A DNA stretch of 64,000 nt. It comes from Aureimonas altamirensis (GTDB lineage: Bacteria; Pseudomonadota; Alphaproteobacteria; Rhizobiales; Rhizobiaceae). The translations under genes were made by a program, and so were the position numbers. Below the pieces are notes generated by a model. That model was not told where the DNA came from, did not search any database, and worked only from the letters and a program-made list of their open reading frames with translations. Positions 18,549-26,111 of this stretch are shown piece after piece. Numbering within the stretch: the stretch's first letter is position 1; the number at the start of each line of letters is the position of its first letter. The DNA is taken from contig NZ_BBWQ01000005.1 of NCBI RefSeq assembly GCF_001463885.1, positions 186,001 through 250,000 of the forward strand. The letters run 5' to 3'.

Positions 18549-19553
18549 TCAGTTTCCGTTGAGGTCTGCCGATTCCGGCAGGTAGTAGTCCGTCCAGGCT
18601 GCCGGCATCGTCTTCAGGGTGCCGATCTTGTAGAGGTGCGAGGCGAACTGCATGGTTCCCTGCGGGTCGGTGCGGAACTCGTCCAGCATGTGCGGCTGGT
18701 TCATCATCGCCATCAGATCGTCGAGCGAGGTCTGGTCGCCCGACACCGCCTTGTAGGCTTCCAGCGCGGAGCGCGGGTCGGCCTTGATCGCCTCGATCGC
18801 CTCTTCGGTGGCTTCGCGTACGGCCTTGACGATAACCGGATTGGCCTCGGCAAAGGCCGTCGTGGTGAAAAAGGTCGCCTGGGTAAGAGAGCCGCCGATG
18901 ATCTCGCGGGAATCGGTAACCGCGTGCACGCCCTCCTGTTTCAGCTCGGTGTACTGGAAGGGCGGTGCGGAGAAGTGGTTCTTCACCTCGTGTGTCGGGT
19001 TGGCGATGGCCGCCACCGCATCCGGATGGCCGAGCTGGACCGTGTTCGGATCGAACCGGCGAACCTCGTCGTCACCATATTGTTTGGCCGCCGCCATCTG
19101 GAGAAGGATGGCCTGCGTGGAAACGCCGACCGTCGGCACCGCGATCTTGTCGGTCGGACCGATATCGTCCAGCGATTGGATGCGCGGATCGTTCGACACC
19201 ATGATCACCGGCTGCGCCGAGCTCGTGACGATGCCCTTCACCCGGCCTCGGGTGCGGTCCCACAGCAGGAGCAGATTGCCGGTCCCGGTATTGACGATGT
19301 CCACATTGCCGGCCAGCAGCGCATCCGTCTGCGCGCCGCCGCCTGAAAAGGTGCGCCAGGCCACGGTGACGCCGTCCAGGCCATCTTCGGCGGCGTGCTT
19401 TTCGATCAGCTTGCGCGTCTCCATCACATGGCTGGCCAGATAGAGGATACCCGGCTGCCGCGTGATCGAGATCGTCGTCTTTTCCTGGGCCGCCAATGAT
19501 CCCGTCACGCCGAACGTCAGGGCGACGGCGGCAAGGCCGCGTAGCAAGTTCAT
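18549..19553 (-). CDS. ABC transporter substrate-binding protein (NMT1/TauA-like)
   Basis: 334 residues with a Sec signal peptide: MNLLRG, a hydrophobic run to about residue 18, then SLAAQ as a probable cleavage site near 21. The mature part follows the periplasmic-binding fold of the NMT1/SsuA/TauA group, with TRQPGILYLASHVMETRKLI at the start and GGGAQTDALLAGNVDIVNTG, the typical ligand-loop segment. It captures a small anionic or aromatic ligand in the periplasm for the permease/ATPase pair downstream. It is first in a five-gene operon (receptor, ATPase, permease, dehydratase, aldolase), divergent from a GntR regulator. The ligand is unknown; the dehydratase suggests a hydroxylated carboxylic acid. 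Confidence 0.88.
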   Translation of the reverse strand: MNLLRGLAAVALTFGVTGSLAAQEKTTISITRQPGILYLASHVMETRKLIEKHAAEDGLDGVTVAWRTFSGGGAQTDALLAGNVDIVNTGTGNLLLLWDRTRGRVKGIVTSSAQPVIMVSNDPRIQSLDDIGPTDKIAVPTVGVSTQAILLQMAAAKQYGDDEVRRFDPNTVQLGHPDAVAAIANPTHEVKNHFSAPPFQYTELKQEGVHAVTDSREIIGGSLTQATFFTTTAFAEANPVIVKAVREATEEAIEAIKADPRSALEAYKAVSGDQTSLDDLMAMMNQPHMLDEFRTDPQGTMQFASHLYKIGTLKTMPAAWTDYYLPESADLNGN

Positions 19554-19616
19554 GTCGATGATCCTCCCGGTTTCGGTGACTGAACACCGTTCCGCCCTCC
19601 CAGGCGCCGGTCATAG

Positions 19617-19638
19617 ATACACTAAAACATCAGTGCAT
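19617..19638. promoter_or_regulatory. Candidate operator for the divergent GntR regulator
   Basis: ATACACT (19617-19623) and AGTGCAT (19632-19638) form a 7-bp inverted repeat with one mismatch and an 8-base spacer. It sits in the 134-base gap between the importer/dehydratase operon and the GntR gene. FCD-type GntR proteins commonly bind such a site to repress both their own gene and the divergent operon. That this protein binds here is an inference. Confidence 0.5.
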
Positions 19639-19687
19639 CAACCTCGAATTTGTGTTACCGGTCGGCGTCACTTGGAGGAAGGCATCC

Positions 19688-20434
19688 ATGCGCCCATCGA
19701 CCATCGTGCTCGACCGCTCACGGCAGGTCGCCGTTCAGGTCTACGAGATTCTGCGCGAGCGGATCCTAGCGGTGGAGCTGGCGCCGGGGGCGTTGCTGGT
19801 TCGGGGTGACATTCAGGAAGAGTTCGGCGTCAGCCAGACGCCCGTGCGCGATGCGCTTCTGCGCCTGCAGGAAGAGGGGCTTGTCGATATCTTTCCGCAG
19901 CACGCGACGCTCGTTTCGCGGATCGACATCGGCCATGCCCGGCAGGCGCAGTTTCTGCGGCTGTCGCTGGAGCTCGAGGCGGTCCGCCGGCTGTCGGCCG
20001 ATTCGCCGGCTGAAACGGCTGCCGAACTGGCAGAGGTTCTGGAGCAGCAGGACAGGGTGGCCGACCCGTCGACCCACGACCGGTTCGATGCGCTGGACCG
20101 CGATTTCCACCGTGTGCTGTACGCGCGCAGCGGCAATCTCGGCCTGTGGCGCATGATGCGTACGCGCTCGACGCACCTCGACAGGTTGCGGCGGCTGAAC
20201 CTGCCGATGCCTGGCAAGATGCAGGCTGTCCTGGAAGATCACCGCGCGATCGTGCGGGCGGTGGAGGCCGCAAACCGCTCGGGCGAGGCCGAGCAGGCGA
20301 TGCGGCGTCACCTTTCGGGAACGCTCGCGATGGTGGATGCGATCAGCGACCGGTATCCCGAATTCGTCCTGAGGGACGATGAGGGCGCTGTCGTCCGACG
20401 CGCCGAACCCGGCAGGGTCGCTGCCGGGCTCTGA
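19688..20434 (+). CDS. GntR-family transcriptional regulator, FadR/FCD subfamily
   Basis: 248 residues. The ATG at 19688 has GGAGGA upstream; a GTG 36 bases earlier is less likely. The winged helix is at about 12-75 (VQVYEILRERILAVELAPGA, then GVSQTPVRDALLRLQEEGLV). A helical FCD effector domain follows at about 85-220, with the metal-site pattern DRDFHRVLYARSGN and later HR/H residues in LEDHRAIVRAV and MRRHLSGT. FCD regulators usually repress until a carboxylic acid binds. Its divergence from the receptor/dehydratase operon makes it the likely substrate sensor for that pathway. A CCCGGCAG/CTGCCGGG hairpin lies inside the last codons (20408-20428), close to the convergent gene end. Confidence 0.9.
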   Translation: MRPSTIVLDRSRQVAVQVYEILRERILAVELAPGALLVRGDIQEEFGVSQTPVRDALLRLQEEGLVDIFPQHATLVSRIDIGHARQAQFLRLSLELEAVRRLSADSPAETAAELAEVLEQQDRVADPSTHDRFDALDRDFHRVLYARSGNLGLWRMMRTRSTHLDRLRRLNLPMPGKMQAVLEDHRAIVRAVEAANRSGEAEQAMRRHLSGTLAMVDAISDRYPEFVLRDDEGAVVRRAEPGRVAAGL

Positions 20435-20450
20435 TCGGTTGTACCGAGCC

Positions 20451-21872
20451 TTAGTAGGCCGATTTGGACGAGATCATTTCCACGACCGTCCGGAAGATGA
20501 TGCGGATATCCAGCATGAACGACCAATTGTGGATGTACCACAAATCATGCGTCAGCCGCTCTTCCATGTGCGTCAGCGTCGGCGTTTCGCCCCGGCAGCC
20601 ATTGATCTGCGCCCAGCCCGTCAGGCCCGGCTTGGCGTGGCGGCGGAACGTGTATTTCTTCAGGAGCTGGTCGTATTCCTTGTCGTGCGCCACGGCATGC
20701 GGCCGGGGCCCGACAATCGACATCTGCCCGCACAGGACGTTCCAGAACTGCGGCAGCTCGTCGATGCTCTTGGCCCGGATGAAGGCGCCGACACGCGTGA
20801 TGCGGTCGTCGTTGCGCCGCGCCTGGGTGACCGTCTCGCCATCTTCCATGACGCGCATGGAGCGGAACTTGGCGATGCGGAACGCCTCGTTGTTGTAGCC
20901 GCGCCGGGACTGACGGAAGAAGACCGGGCCGCGACTGTCGATCTTGATCGCAATCGCCACCACCACGAACAGCGGCGCCAGGAAAGCCAGCGCGGCCGAG
21001 GCGAAGACGATGTCGAAGGCGCGCTTCATGGCCCGCTCGGCAAGCGTCAGCGGCCGGCGCTGGATCTCGAAGGCGATATTGTCGCCGATATGGCGCACCG
21101 GCTGCGCGATCAGGCCCGCGGCAAAGTCGTTGACGACAAGCTTGATCGGCAGGGGCAGGGCACGCAGCTCGGTCAGGAGCTGATCCATCATCGGCAGGTT
21201 GCCGGCGGGCGTGGCCACCATGACCTCGTCGACCGAGAAGCCGATGCCCGCGCTGAACGCACCCGAAAGCGCCGTGAAATCGTCGTTCGGGCAGCGCAGC
21301 ACATGGTGGATCGACAGGCCGTAGCGGGCCACGTCGGCGGCCATCTTGTCGTAGTCGAAGGATTCGCCGCAGATCAGGAGCACGCGCTTCATCTGGAACA
21401 GGCCGTGCGCCATGGCCGTATGCAGATGGCGCCGCCAGACGATGCGGCTGACGGTCAGCACCGTCATCGCCAGCAGCATGAAGGCCAGCATGGACGCGCG
21501 CGAGAAGATCTCGCCGATCTTCAGGAAGAAGGCGACGCTGGCCAGGAAGGCCATGATGCCCACCCCGGCCAGGAGGATGGCCCGAAACTGCGTGCCGAAC
21601 GACAGAAGCGCGGTCGGCTTGTAGAGGCCGCAGGCGCTCATGGTCAGCACGAAGGCGGCGGCCAGCGTGATGCCGACGCCGATCCACGGGGAGGGGTCGA
21701 TGAGAACGCCGAAAGCCAGCCAGTGATAGGCGATCCCGGCGGTGATGCTGCTGCCGACGATCAACACGACATCCAGCACGGCGGCGACCGTGGCTATGGT
21801 GTCGTAGTTCAGCGTCCGGCCTTGCCGCCGCCTTGCGGCGAGCTTGAGGTGGGTGGTTTCGATCAGCGCCAT
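20451..21872 (-). CDS. Undecaprenyl-phosphate sugar phosphotransferase (WcaJ/ExoY-type initiating enzyme)
   Basis: 473 residues from the ATG at 21872. Four N-terminal membrane segments are visible between about 25 and 140, then a Rossmann-like middle region (LLICGESFDYDKMAADVARYG), then a fifth hydrophobic segment (FDIVFASAALAFLAPLFVVV). The C-terminal bacterial sugar transferase domain has GPVFFRQSRRGYNN, FRIAKFRSMR, SIDELPQFWNVL, GPRP and KPGLTGWAQING. These are the hallmarks of polyisoprenyl-phosphate hexose-1-phosphate transferases, which load the first sugar-phosphate onto undecaprenyl phosphate at the inner membrane. It should start the exopolysaccharide repeat unit. Length fits WcaJ-like proteins rather than the short ExoY form. 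Confidence 0.93.
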   Translation of the reverse strand: MALIETTHLKLAARRRQGRTLNYDTIATVAAVLDVVLIVGSSITAGIAYHWLAFGVLIDPSPWIGVGITLAAAFVLTMSACGLYKPTALLSFGTQFRAILLAGVGIMAFLASVAFFLKIGEIFSRASMLAFMLLAMTVLTVSRIVWRRHLHTAMAHGLFQMKRVLLICGESFDYDKMAADVARYGLSIHHVLRCPNDDFTALSGAFSAGIGFSVDEVMVATPAGNLPMMDQLLTELRALPLPIKLVVNDFAAGLIAQPVRHIGDNIAFEIQRRPLTLAERAMKRAFDIVFASAALAFLAPLFVVVAIAIKIDSRGPVFFRQSRRGYNNEAFRIAKFRSMRVMEDGETVTQARRNDDRITRVGAFIRAKSIDELPQFWNVLCGQMSIVGPRPHAVAHDKEYDQLLKKYTFRRHAKPGLTGWAQINGCRGETPTLTHMEERLTHDLWYIHNWSFMLDIRIIFRTVVEMISSKSAY

Positions 21873-21997
21873 GTCGGGCTCGCGGTGTGGGGCCGTCCGT
21901 CCGGCTGCGGTTCGCGCCTGGACGGGGCTGTCAACGGGTAATGGGTTCGATGGTCTGCGGTGGCGCGCCCTTTCGGGCGCGGCCTTGCGGTCCGGCC

Positions 21998-23215
21998 TCA
22001 GGGCCGGGCCTCGGTCGTGCTCTCGGCACGGTTGCGGTCTGTGCGAACCCAGCCCGCCGAATGGCGGCGCAGGATGAGCTTGTTGACGTAAAGCGGGATC
22101 TTGCCGAGCGCGTAGGTGGCGATGTGGCCGAAGGCCCGTGCCGGAAGGATAGACCGTCCGTACTTTGCCCACCCGATCAGCGAGGCCCCGACCACGAAGG
22201 CCAGGTTGAAGGCGGCCAGAAGGAAGGCGCCCACGGAGCCGGTGATCATCGCGAACAGCGCCGTAACGCCGAACATCATGATCAGGAGCAGCAGCAGAAG
22301 CGTCAGCGGCGGCACCATCATGTCGAGCGACAGGACGAGCGCCCCCGGCTGGCGCAGGATGCCCGGCTTGAAGAAGCCGGCGATCGCATTGCCCAGCATG
22401 GACAGATGGCCGTTTTCCCAGCGCGAGCGCTGCGAACGTATCCCCTGCTCGGTGCAGGGGAACTCGCTGGTCACATAGGCGTCTTCGCACAGGAACGGCG
22501 CATAGCCCTCCACTGCCAGATCGAGGCCCAGCTTCAGGTCTTCGGTCAGGTGCCCGTTCGCAAGGTCGACGGTTTCGATGGCCTTCCAAGGGAAAGCCAT
22601 GCCGGTGCCCATCAACTGGTTGGGCAGCCCCAGGCGACGCAGGCCCAGCGGCCGTGCGAGGCACTTGATGACGTAGGCGAAAGCCGCAACCTGGGTTTCG
22701 ATGGGCGCCCCCTTCGGGGCGGTCATCAGGTATACGGCCTGGGCCGGCTTGTCGGTCTCCGCGACCTGGCGGGCGAGCATGTCGATCGCGCCGTCGGACA
22801 GGCGGCAATCCGCATCCAGGATGATCAGGCACTCGGCGGGGTTCTTGGCGACATAGGCGACGCCGGCATCGAGCGCATAGCCCTTGCCGCGCTTCTGCGT
22901 ATCGTATCGCTCCACCACCTCGACACCGGCCGCCCGTGCAATGGCGGCCGTCCTGTCTTCGCAGTTGTCGGCTACCACGACGACGCGGTCACCCTCTGCA
23001 AGTTGGGGAAGAAGCGCGGCGATGGTGCCGCCGATGTTGTCTTCCTCGTTATGTGCCGGCACAACGATCGCGACGCTGGGGCGCGGCACGGCGATGGCCC
23101 GGTTGGGCTTGCGCTTGGCGAGGATACCGGAGGCGATTTCCGTCCCGTATACGACGGTGGGAACGGCAAGTGCGCCGTTCAACGCCAGAAAAAACATGTT
23201 CAGCAATTGCGCCAC
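21998..23215 (-). CDS. Membrane glycosyltransferase, GT2 family
   Basis: 405 residues. An N-terminal hydrophobic segment precedes the GT-A domain: VAIVVPAHNEEDNIGG, VVADNCEDRT, ILDADCRLS (the DxD metal motif), TEDLKLG (catalytic acid) and QRSRWENGHL (QxxRW). Three or more C-terminal membrane helices follow, starting VLSLDMMVPPLTLLLLLL. The DxD / ED / QxxRW set is that of membrane beta-glycosyltransferases, some of which are processive. It probably adds a sugar to the lipid-linked repeat unit. It lies upstream of the initiating transferase gene on the same strand, 125 bases away, and likely shares its transcript. Confidence 0.9.
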   Translation of the reverse strand: MAQLLNMFFLALNGALAVPTVVYGTEIASGILAKRKPNRAIAVPRPSVAIVVPAHNEEDNIGGTIAALLPQLAEGDRVVVVADNCEDRTAAIARAAGVEVVERYDTQKRGKGYALDAGVAYVAKNPAECLIILDADCRLSDGAIDMLARQVAETDKPAQAVYLMTAPKGAPIETQVAAFAYVIKCLARPLGLRRLGLPNQLMGTGMAFPWKAIETVDLANGHLTEDLKLGLDLAVEGYAPFLCEDAYVTSEFPCTEQGIRSQRSRWENGHLSMLGNAIAGFFKPGILRQPGALVLSLDMMVPPLTLLLLLLIMMFGVTALFAMITGSVGAFLLAAFNLAFVVGASLIGWAKYGRSILPARAFGHIATYALGKIPLYVNKLILRRHSAGWVRTDRNRAESTTEARP

Positions 23216-23527
23216 GAGAGAGCCCCCGGGTCTGCCTGTTCAAGGCTTTGAAAACGAGGCAAGAATCCCAAGATGGAGGCTTTGCAACAAGCTGTCCTTC
23301 GGCATTAGGGGAGGGCCAATGCGTGCCCGTCCGTACCTATCCTTTCAGGTCGCGGATGAACCTAAAGTTGCATAGAGGGCGTATCGGAAGATGCCGGCGG
23401 TGGTAATAGGAGGCTTGCTTGCACCGCTTTTGCTGGGTTTGGCGGTGTCATGGCACCCCCCAAGGCAAGCGCCGCCGTTACGAATCGAGCATGGCGGCCA
23501 GCCACCGTGCCCCAAAGGCGTAGGGCA
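23216..23527. other. Non-coding gap between two GT2 genes on the minus strand
   Basis: About 310 bases. I see no convincing gene, hairpin or repeat. A short plus-strand frame from 23391 with a hydrophobic start lacks a usable ribosome site and runs into the downstream coding region, so I do not call it. The promoter for the minus-strand pair starting at 23215 is presumably here. Confidence 0.4.
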
Positions 23528-24505
23528 TCACTTATATTCGATGAGTTGCCGTCTGCGACCGCGAAACCGGTTCCACTCGTAACTGGCGATACCCTGAAGT
23601 TCGGGAAATTTTCCTAGGACGAGAAAGGTCGCATGCGCCCAGTTATCGGCATTGCCTGCGCCCTGCCGCATGGCCATGCGGGCAACCTGCACAGGATAGA
23701 TGCCGAGCAACAGCAGGCCGGCGGGATGCACGGTTGCCGCTGCCAATGCTGCCGCGGGTATGGCGCCGCCCCAGATGCAGGCGCGCGAGACGCTGCGCTT
23801 CCATATTCCGTGCGGCGAGCCTGCGTGCATGCGCGCCACTTCCGCAAAGGCGTGTCCGCCGCGCACGTTACGGCGCCACCATTGAGAGAAGCGCGTCATG
23901 GCGGCGTCGTGCCGCGTCATCTCCGACGCGATCCGGAAAATGCGCCATCCGGCCGTGCGCAGCCTGACGCAGAGCTCGGGCTCTTCACCCGCTATCAGGG
24001 CCGGGTTGAATCCGCCCACCGCGTCGAATGCCCTGGACCGCACCAGGAAATCGCCGCCGCATTCCTGCTGCTCGCCGGCGGGGACATTCCACTCCCGGTC
24101 GGTCATCGCATTATAGACGGACGCTTCCGGGCGGCGCTCGCGCCGGCGGCCGGCAACGATGGCGACGTCGTCGTGGGTGTCCAGGAACGCGCGGGCGTCG
24201 TCGAGCCAGCCTTCGGCAAGCTCGCAATCGCCATCCACGAACTGGACATAGCCGAGCCCCGGCGCCACGGCGGCCAGCTGGGCGCAACCGGCATTGCGGG
24301 CGCGCGCGGCGGTGAAGGGCTGTGTCATATCCAGCCGCTCGACGATCGCCCCCATCCCTTCGGCCATTTCCGGACTGCCGTCCGTCGAGCCGGAGTCTAC
24401 ATAGACGGTGCTGCGTATGTGGGGGCCAAGCGAGCGCAGGCAGGCAGCAAGGCGCGGGCCTTCATTGCGTCCGATGACGACGATGCCGATATCGCGGCCG
24501 CTCAT
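23528..24505 (-). CDS. Glycosyltransferase, GT2 family
   Basis: 325 residues from the ATG at 24505, preceded by CAGGAG. The GT-A core is clear: IGIVVIGRNEGPRLAACLRS, VYVDSGSTDGS, FTAARARNAGC, FVDGDCELAEGW (the DxD motif) and GEEPELCVRLR. The C-terminal part holds a hydrophobic stretch near 255-285 that may anchor it. It resembles the GT2 enzymes of exopolysaccharide loci that elongate lipid-linked oligosaccharides at the inner membrane. Donor and acceptor cannot be read. It is divergent from the export operon beginning at 24826. Confidence 0.88.
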   Translation of the reverse strand: MSGRDIGIVVIGRNEGPRLAACLRSLGPHIRSTVYVDSGSTDGSPEMAEGMGAIVERLDMTQPFTAARARNAGCAQLAAVAPGLGYVQFVDGDCELAEGWLDDARAFLDTHDDVAIVAGRRRERRPEASVYNAMTDREWNVPAGEQQECGGDFLVRSRAFDAVGGFNPALIAGEEPELCVRLRTAGWRIFRIASEMTRHDAAMTRFSQWWRRNVRGGHAFAEVARMHAGSPHGIWKRSVSRACIWGGAIPAAALAAATVHPAGLLLLGIYPVQVARMAMRQGAGNADNWAHATFLVLGKFPELQGIASYEWNRFRGRRRQLIEYK

Positions 24506-24825
24506 ATTCGTCTCCTGAAACCGATCCGGACAATCCGGATTGTGAGTCGACGCACGGCAAAGTTGCAACTACGCGGCGGGGAATTTGCTCACGGCGCAAG
24601 GATGCCCTGTCGCCATGCCCGCCAGAAGTCCGTCAGTGGAGGTGCATCGGGCCTTCGGATGCGCCGGACGGAGGGGCGTCTAATGCTAATTGCGTACGGG
24701 TAAACGGGCCGTACTTCAATTAGTTTCGCAGCAGTTAAGCAGTGCGGGAGGCCACGTGTCCACCGGCCTGCATCAAGCTCATTCAAGACCGATCATCGGG
24801 AATTCATTTCGCCCGGAGCCGCCCC
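24506..24825. promoter_or_regulatory. Divergent control region of the exopolysaccharide locus
   Basis: This 320-base gap lies between a minus-strand GT2 gene and the plus-strand export operon. Its main structure is the long interrupted inverted repeat at 24686-24723, listed separately. The section 24680-24735 is AT-richer than its surroundings, as expected for promoters. No gene or second repeat was found. Confidence 0.45.
24686..24723. promoter_or_regulatory. Long interrupted inverted repeat, candidate operator
   Basis: CTAATTG-c-GTACGG (24686-24699) faces CCGTAC-tt-CAATTAG (24709-24723) across a 9-base spacer, giving 13 matched pairs. It sits about 100 bases upstream of the export operon start. 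The size and symmetry suit a dimeric transcription factor controlling export and GT genes. An RNA hairpin in a leader is the alternative. The bound protein is unknown. Confidence 0.5.
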
Positions 24826-26055
24826 ATGCGATTCATGTCTTTCATTATGTCTCTTTGCCTTCTGGTTGTGGCAACCGGTGCAAAGGCCGAACCTTACAAA
24901 CTCCAGCCCGGCGATACGCTCGAAGTCTGGGTAGCCCAGGACGAGCGGATGAACCGCGAGGCGATCATCAGCCCCGACGGCACGCTGTCGCTGCCGCTCG
25001 TCGGGCAGATCGCAGCCCAGGACCTGACGGTCGACCAGCTCGAGCAGGAATTGTCGCAGAAGCTTGCCGGCTTCTTCAAGGGCGAGTTGAACCTTTCGGT
25101 GATGCTGCAGCCCGGTGCCCAGCACATGCCGATGATCTACGTTGTCGGCGATGTCGACGCGCCGGGGTCGTTCCCCTACCGGCCCACGATGACGGTGCTT
25201 CACGCCGTGACGGTGGCTGGCGGCCTGTATCGCACGCCGATGGAAGCGCGCGATCAGGACCGTGCGCTGGTCGTCGAGAACCAGCTTGCCGAGACGCGGC
25301 GGCAGATTGCGGACACCACATTGCGCATTGCGCGGCTGAACGCCGAACTGGCAGGACGCCAGGAGATCGAGCTTCCCGCCGGCGCCTTGCCCGAGATGTC
25401 CGAGATCGAGCGGCAGAACCTTCTGGAACGCGAGCGGCAGGTGCTGAAAGCCAATATCGACGAGGTGAACGCCCAGCGTAATGCCCAGACGCAGCTAAGC
25501 ACCCTCGGCGACTCCGGCATCGAAGCGCTCCGCCGTCGCATGGAAAGCGTCAACCGCCGCATCGACCTGGCCAATCAGCGCCTGGCATCCACCTCGGCGC
25601 TGGTCGCCAAGGGCTTGTCGCATGCCTCCGCCAAGCTGGAGCTGGAAGCGGAAGTTGCCGAGCTGAGCGAGCAGGGCGACGAGCTGCAGAACGATTTGAG
25701 CGCCCTCGAAGGCGCCAACCTGACCGAGAAGACGCGGGTTGATACCTACCTCAACGAGCGTCAGGCCCGCCTGCTTTCCGAATTGCATGACAATGAGCGC
25801 CAGCTTCAGTCGGCCAAGGCCACGCTGATCCAGGACGAGCGGGTCATGTCGATCTACACCAACAGTGAGATCTCGGAGCGTCGCGGCATCGAGGCACATT
25901 ACTCGATCATGCGCTCGCAGGACGGCGACGTCAGCGAGGTGCCGGCCACCGAAACGACCCTGCTTCGGCCGGGAGACCTGGTGCGCGTGGCCTATCAGCG
26001 CAACGGCCAGCGGTCTGCGTCCATCGACGGAACCCAGGCGGGCGGCAGTAACTGA
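24826..26055 (+). CDS. ExoF-like polysaccharide export protein (SLBB domain plus coiled coil)
   Basis: 409 residues from the ATG at 24826 with GGAG at 24815-24818. A Sec signal peptide ends in GAKA-EP near residue 20; there is no lipobox cysteine. The N-terminal polysaccharide export motif is YKLQPGDTLEVWVAQDE, and an SLBB-type segment follows (VVGDVDAPGSFPYRPTMTVL). A long Glu/Arg/Gln-rich coiled coil spans roughly 140-355, and the end has a second LRPGDLVRV. This layout matches rhizobial ExoF-like proteins, which link the inner-membrane copolymerase to the outer-membrane exit, rather than the lipoprotein Wza. It heads a four-gene export operon. Confidence 0.85.
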   Translation: MRFMSFIMSLCLLVVATGAKAEPYKLQPGDTLEVWVAQDERMNREAIISPDGTLSLPLVGQIAAQDLTVDQLEQELSQKLAGFFKGELNLSVMLQPGAQHMPMIYVVGDVDAPGSFPYRPTMTVLHAVTVAGGLYRTPMEARDQDRALVVENQLAETRRQIADTTLRIARLNAELAGRQEIELPAGALPEMSEIERQNLLERERQVLKANIDEVNAQRNAQTQLSTLGDSGIEALRRRMESVNRRIDLANQRLASTSALVAKGLSHASAKLELEAEVAELSEQGDELQNDLSALEGANLTEKTRVDTYLNERQARLLSELHDNERQLQSAKATLIQDERVMSIYTNSEISERRGIEAHYSIMRSQDGDVSEVPATETTLLRPGDLVRVAYQRNGQRSASIDGTQAGGSN

Positions 26056-26111
26056 CGCCCTGCCGGCGAACCCCTCATCCTTACGGCGGCCTCCCACCGA
26101 TGGAGCGTGGC

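Noticed and set aside
23391-23582. Small plus-strand frame with a hydrophobic N-terminus.
   Set aside because: The nearest purine stretch abuts the ATG with no spacing, the tail is low-complexity, and it overlaps the end of a real GT2 gene.
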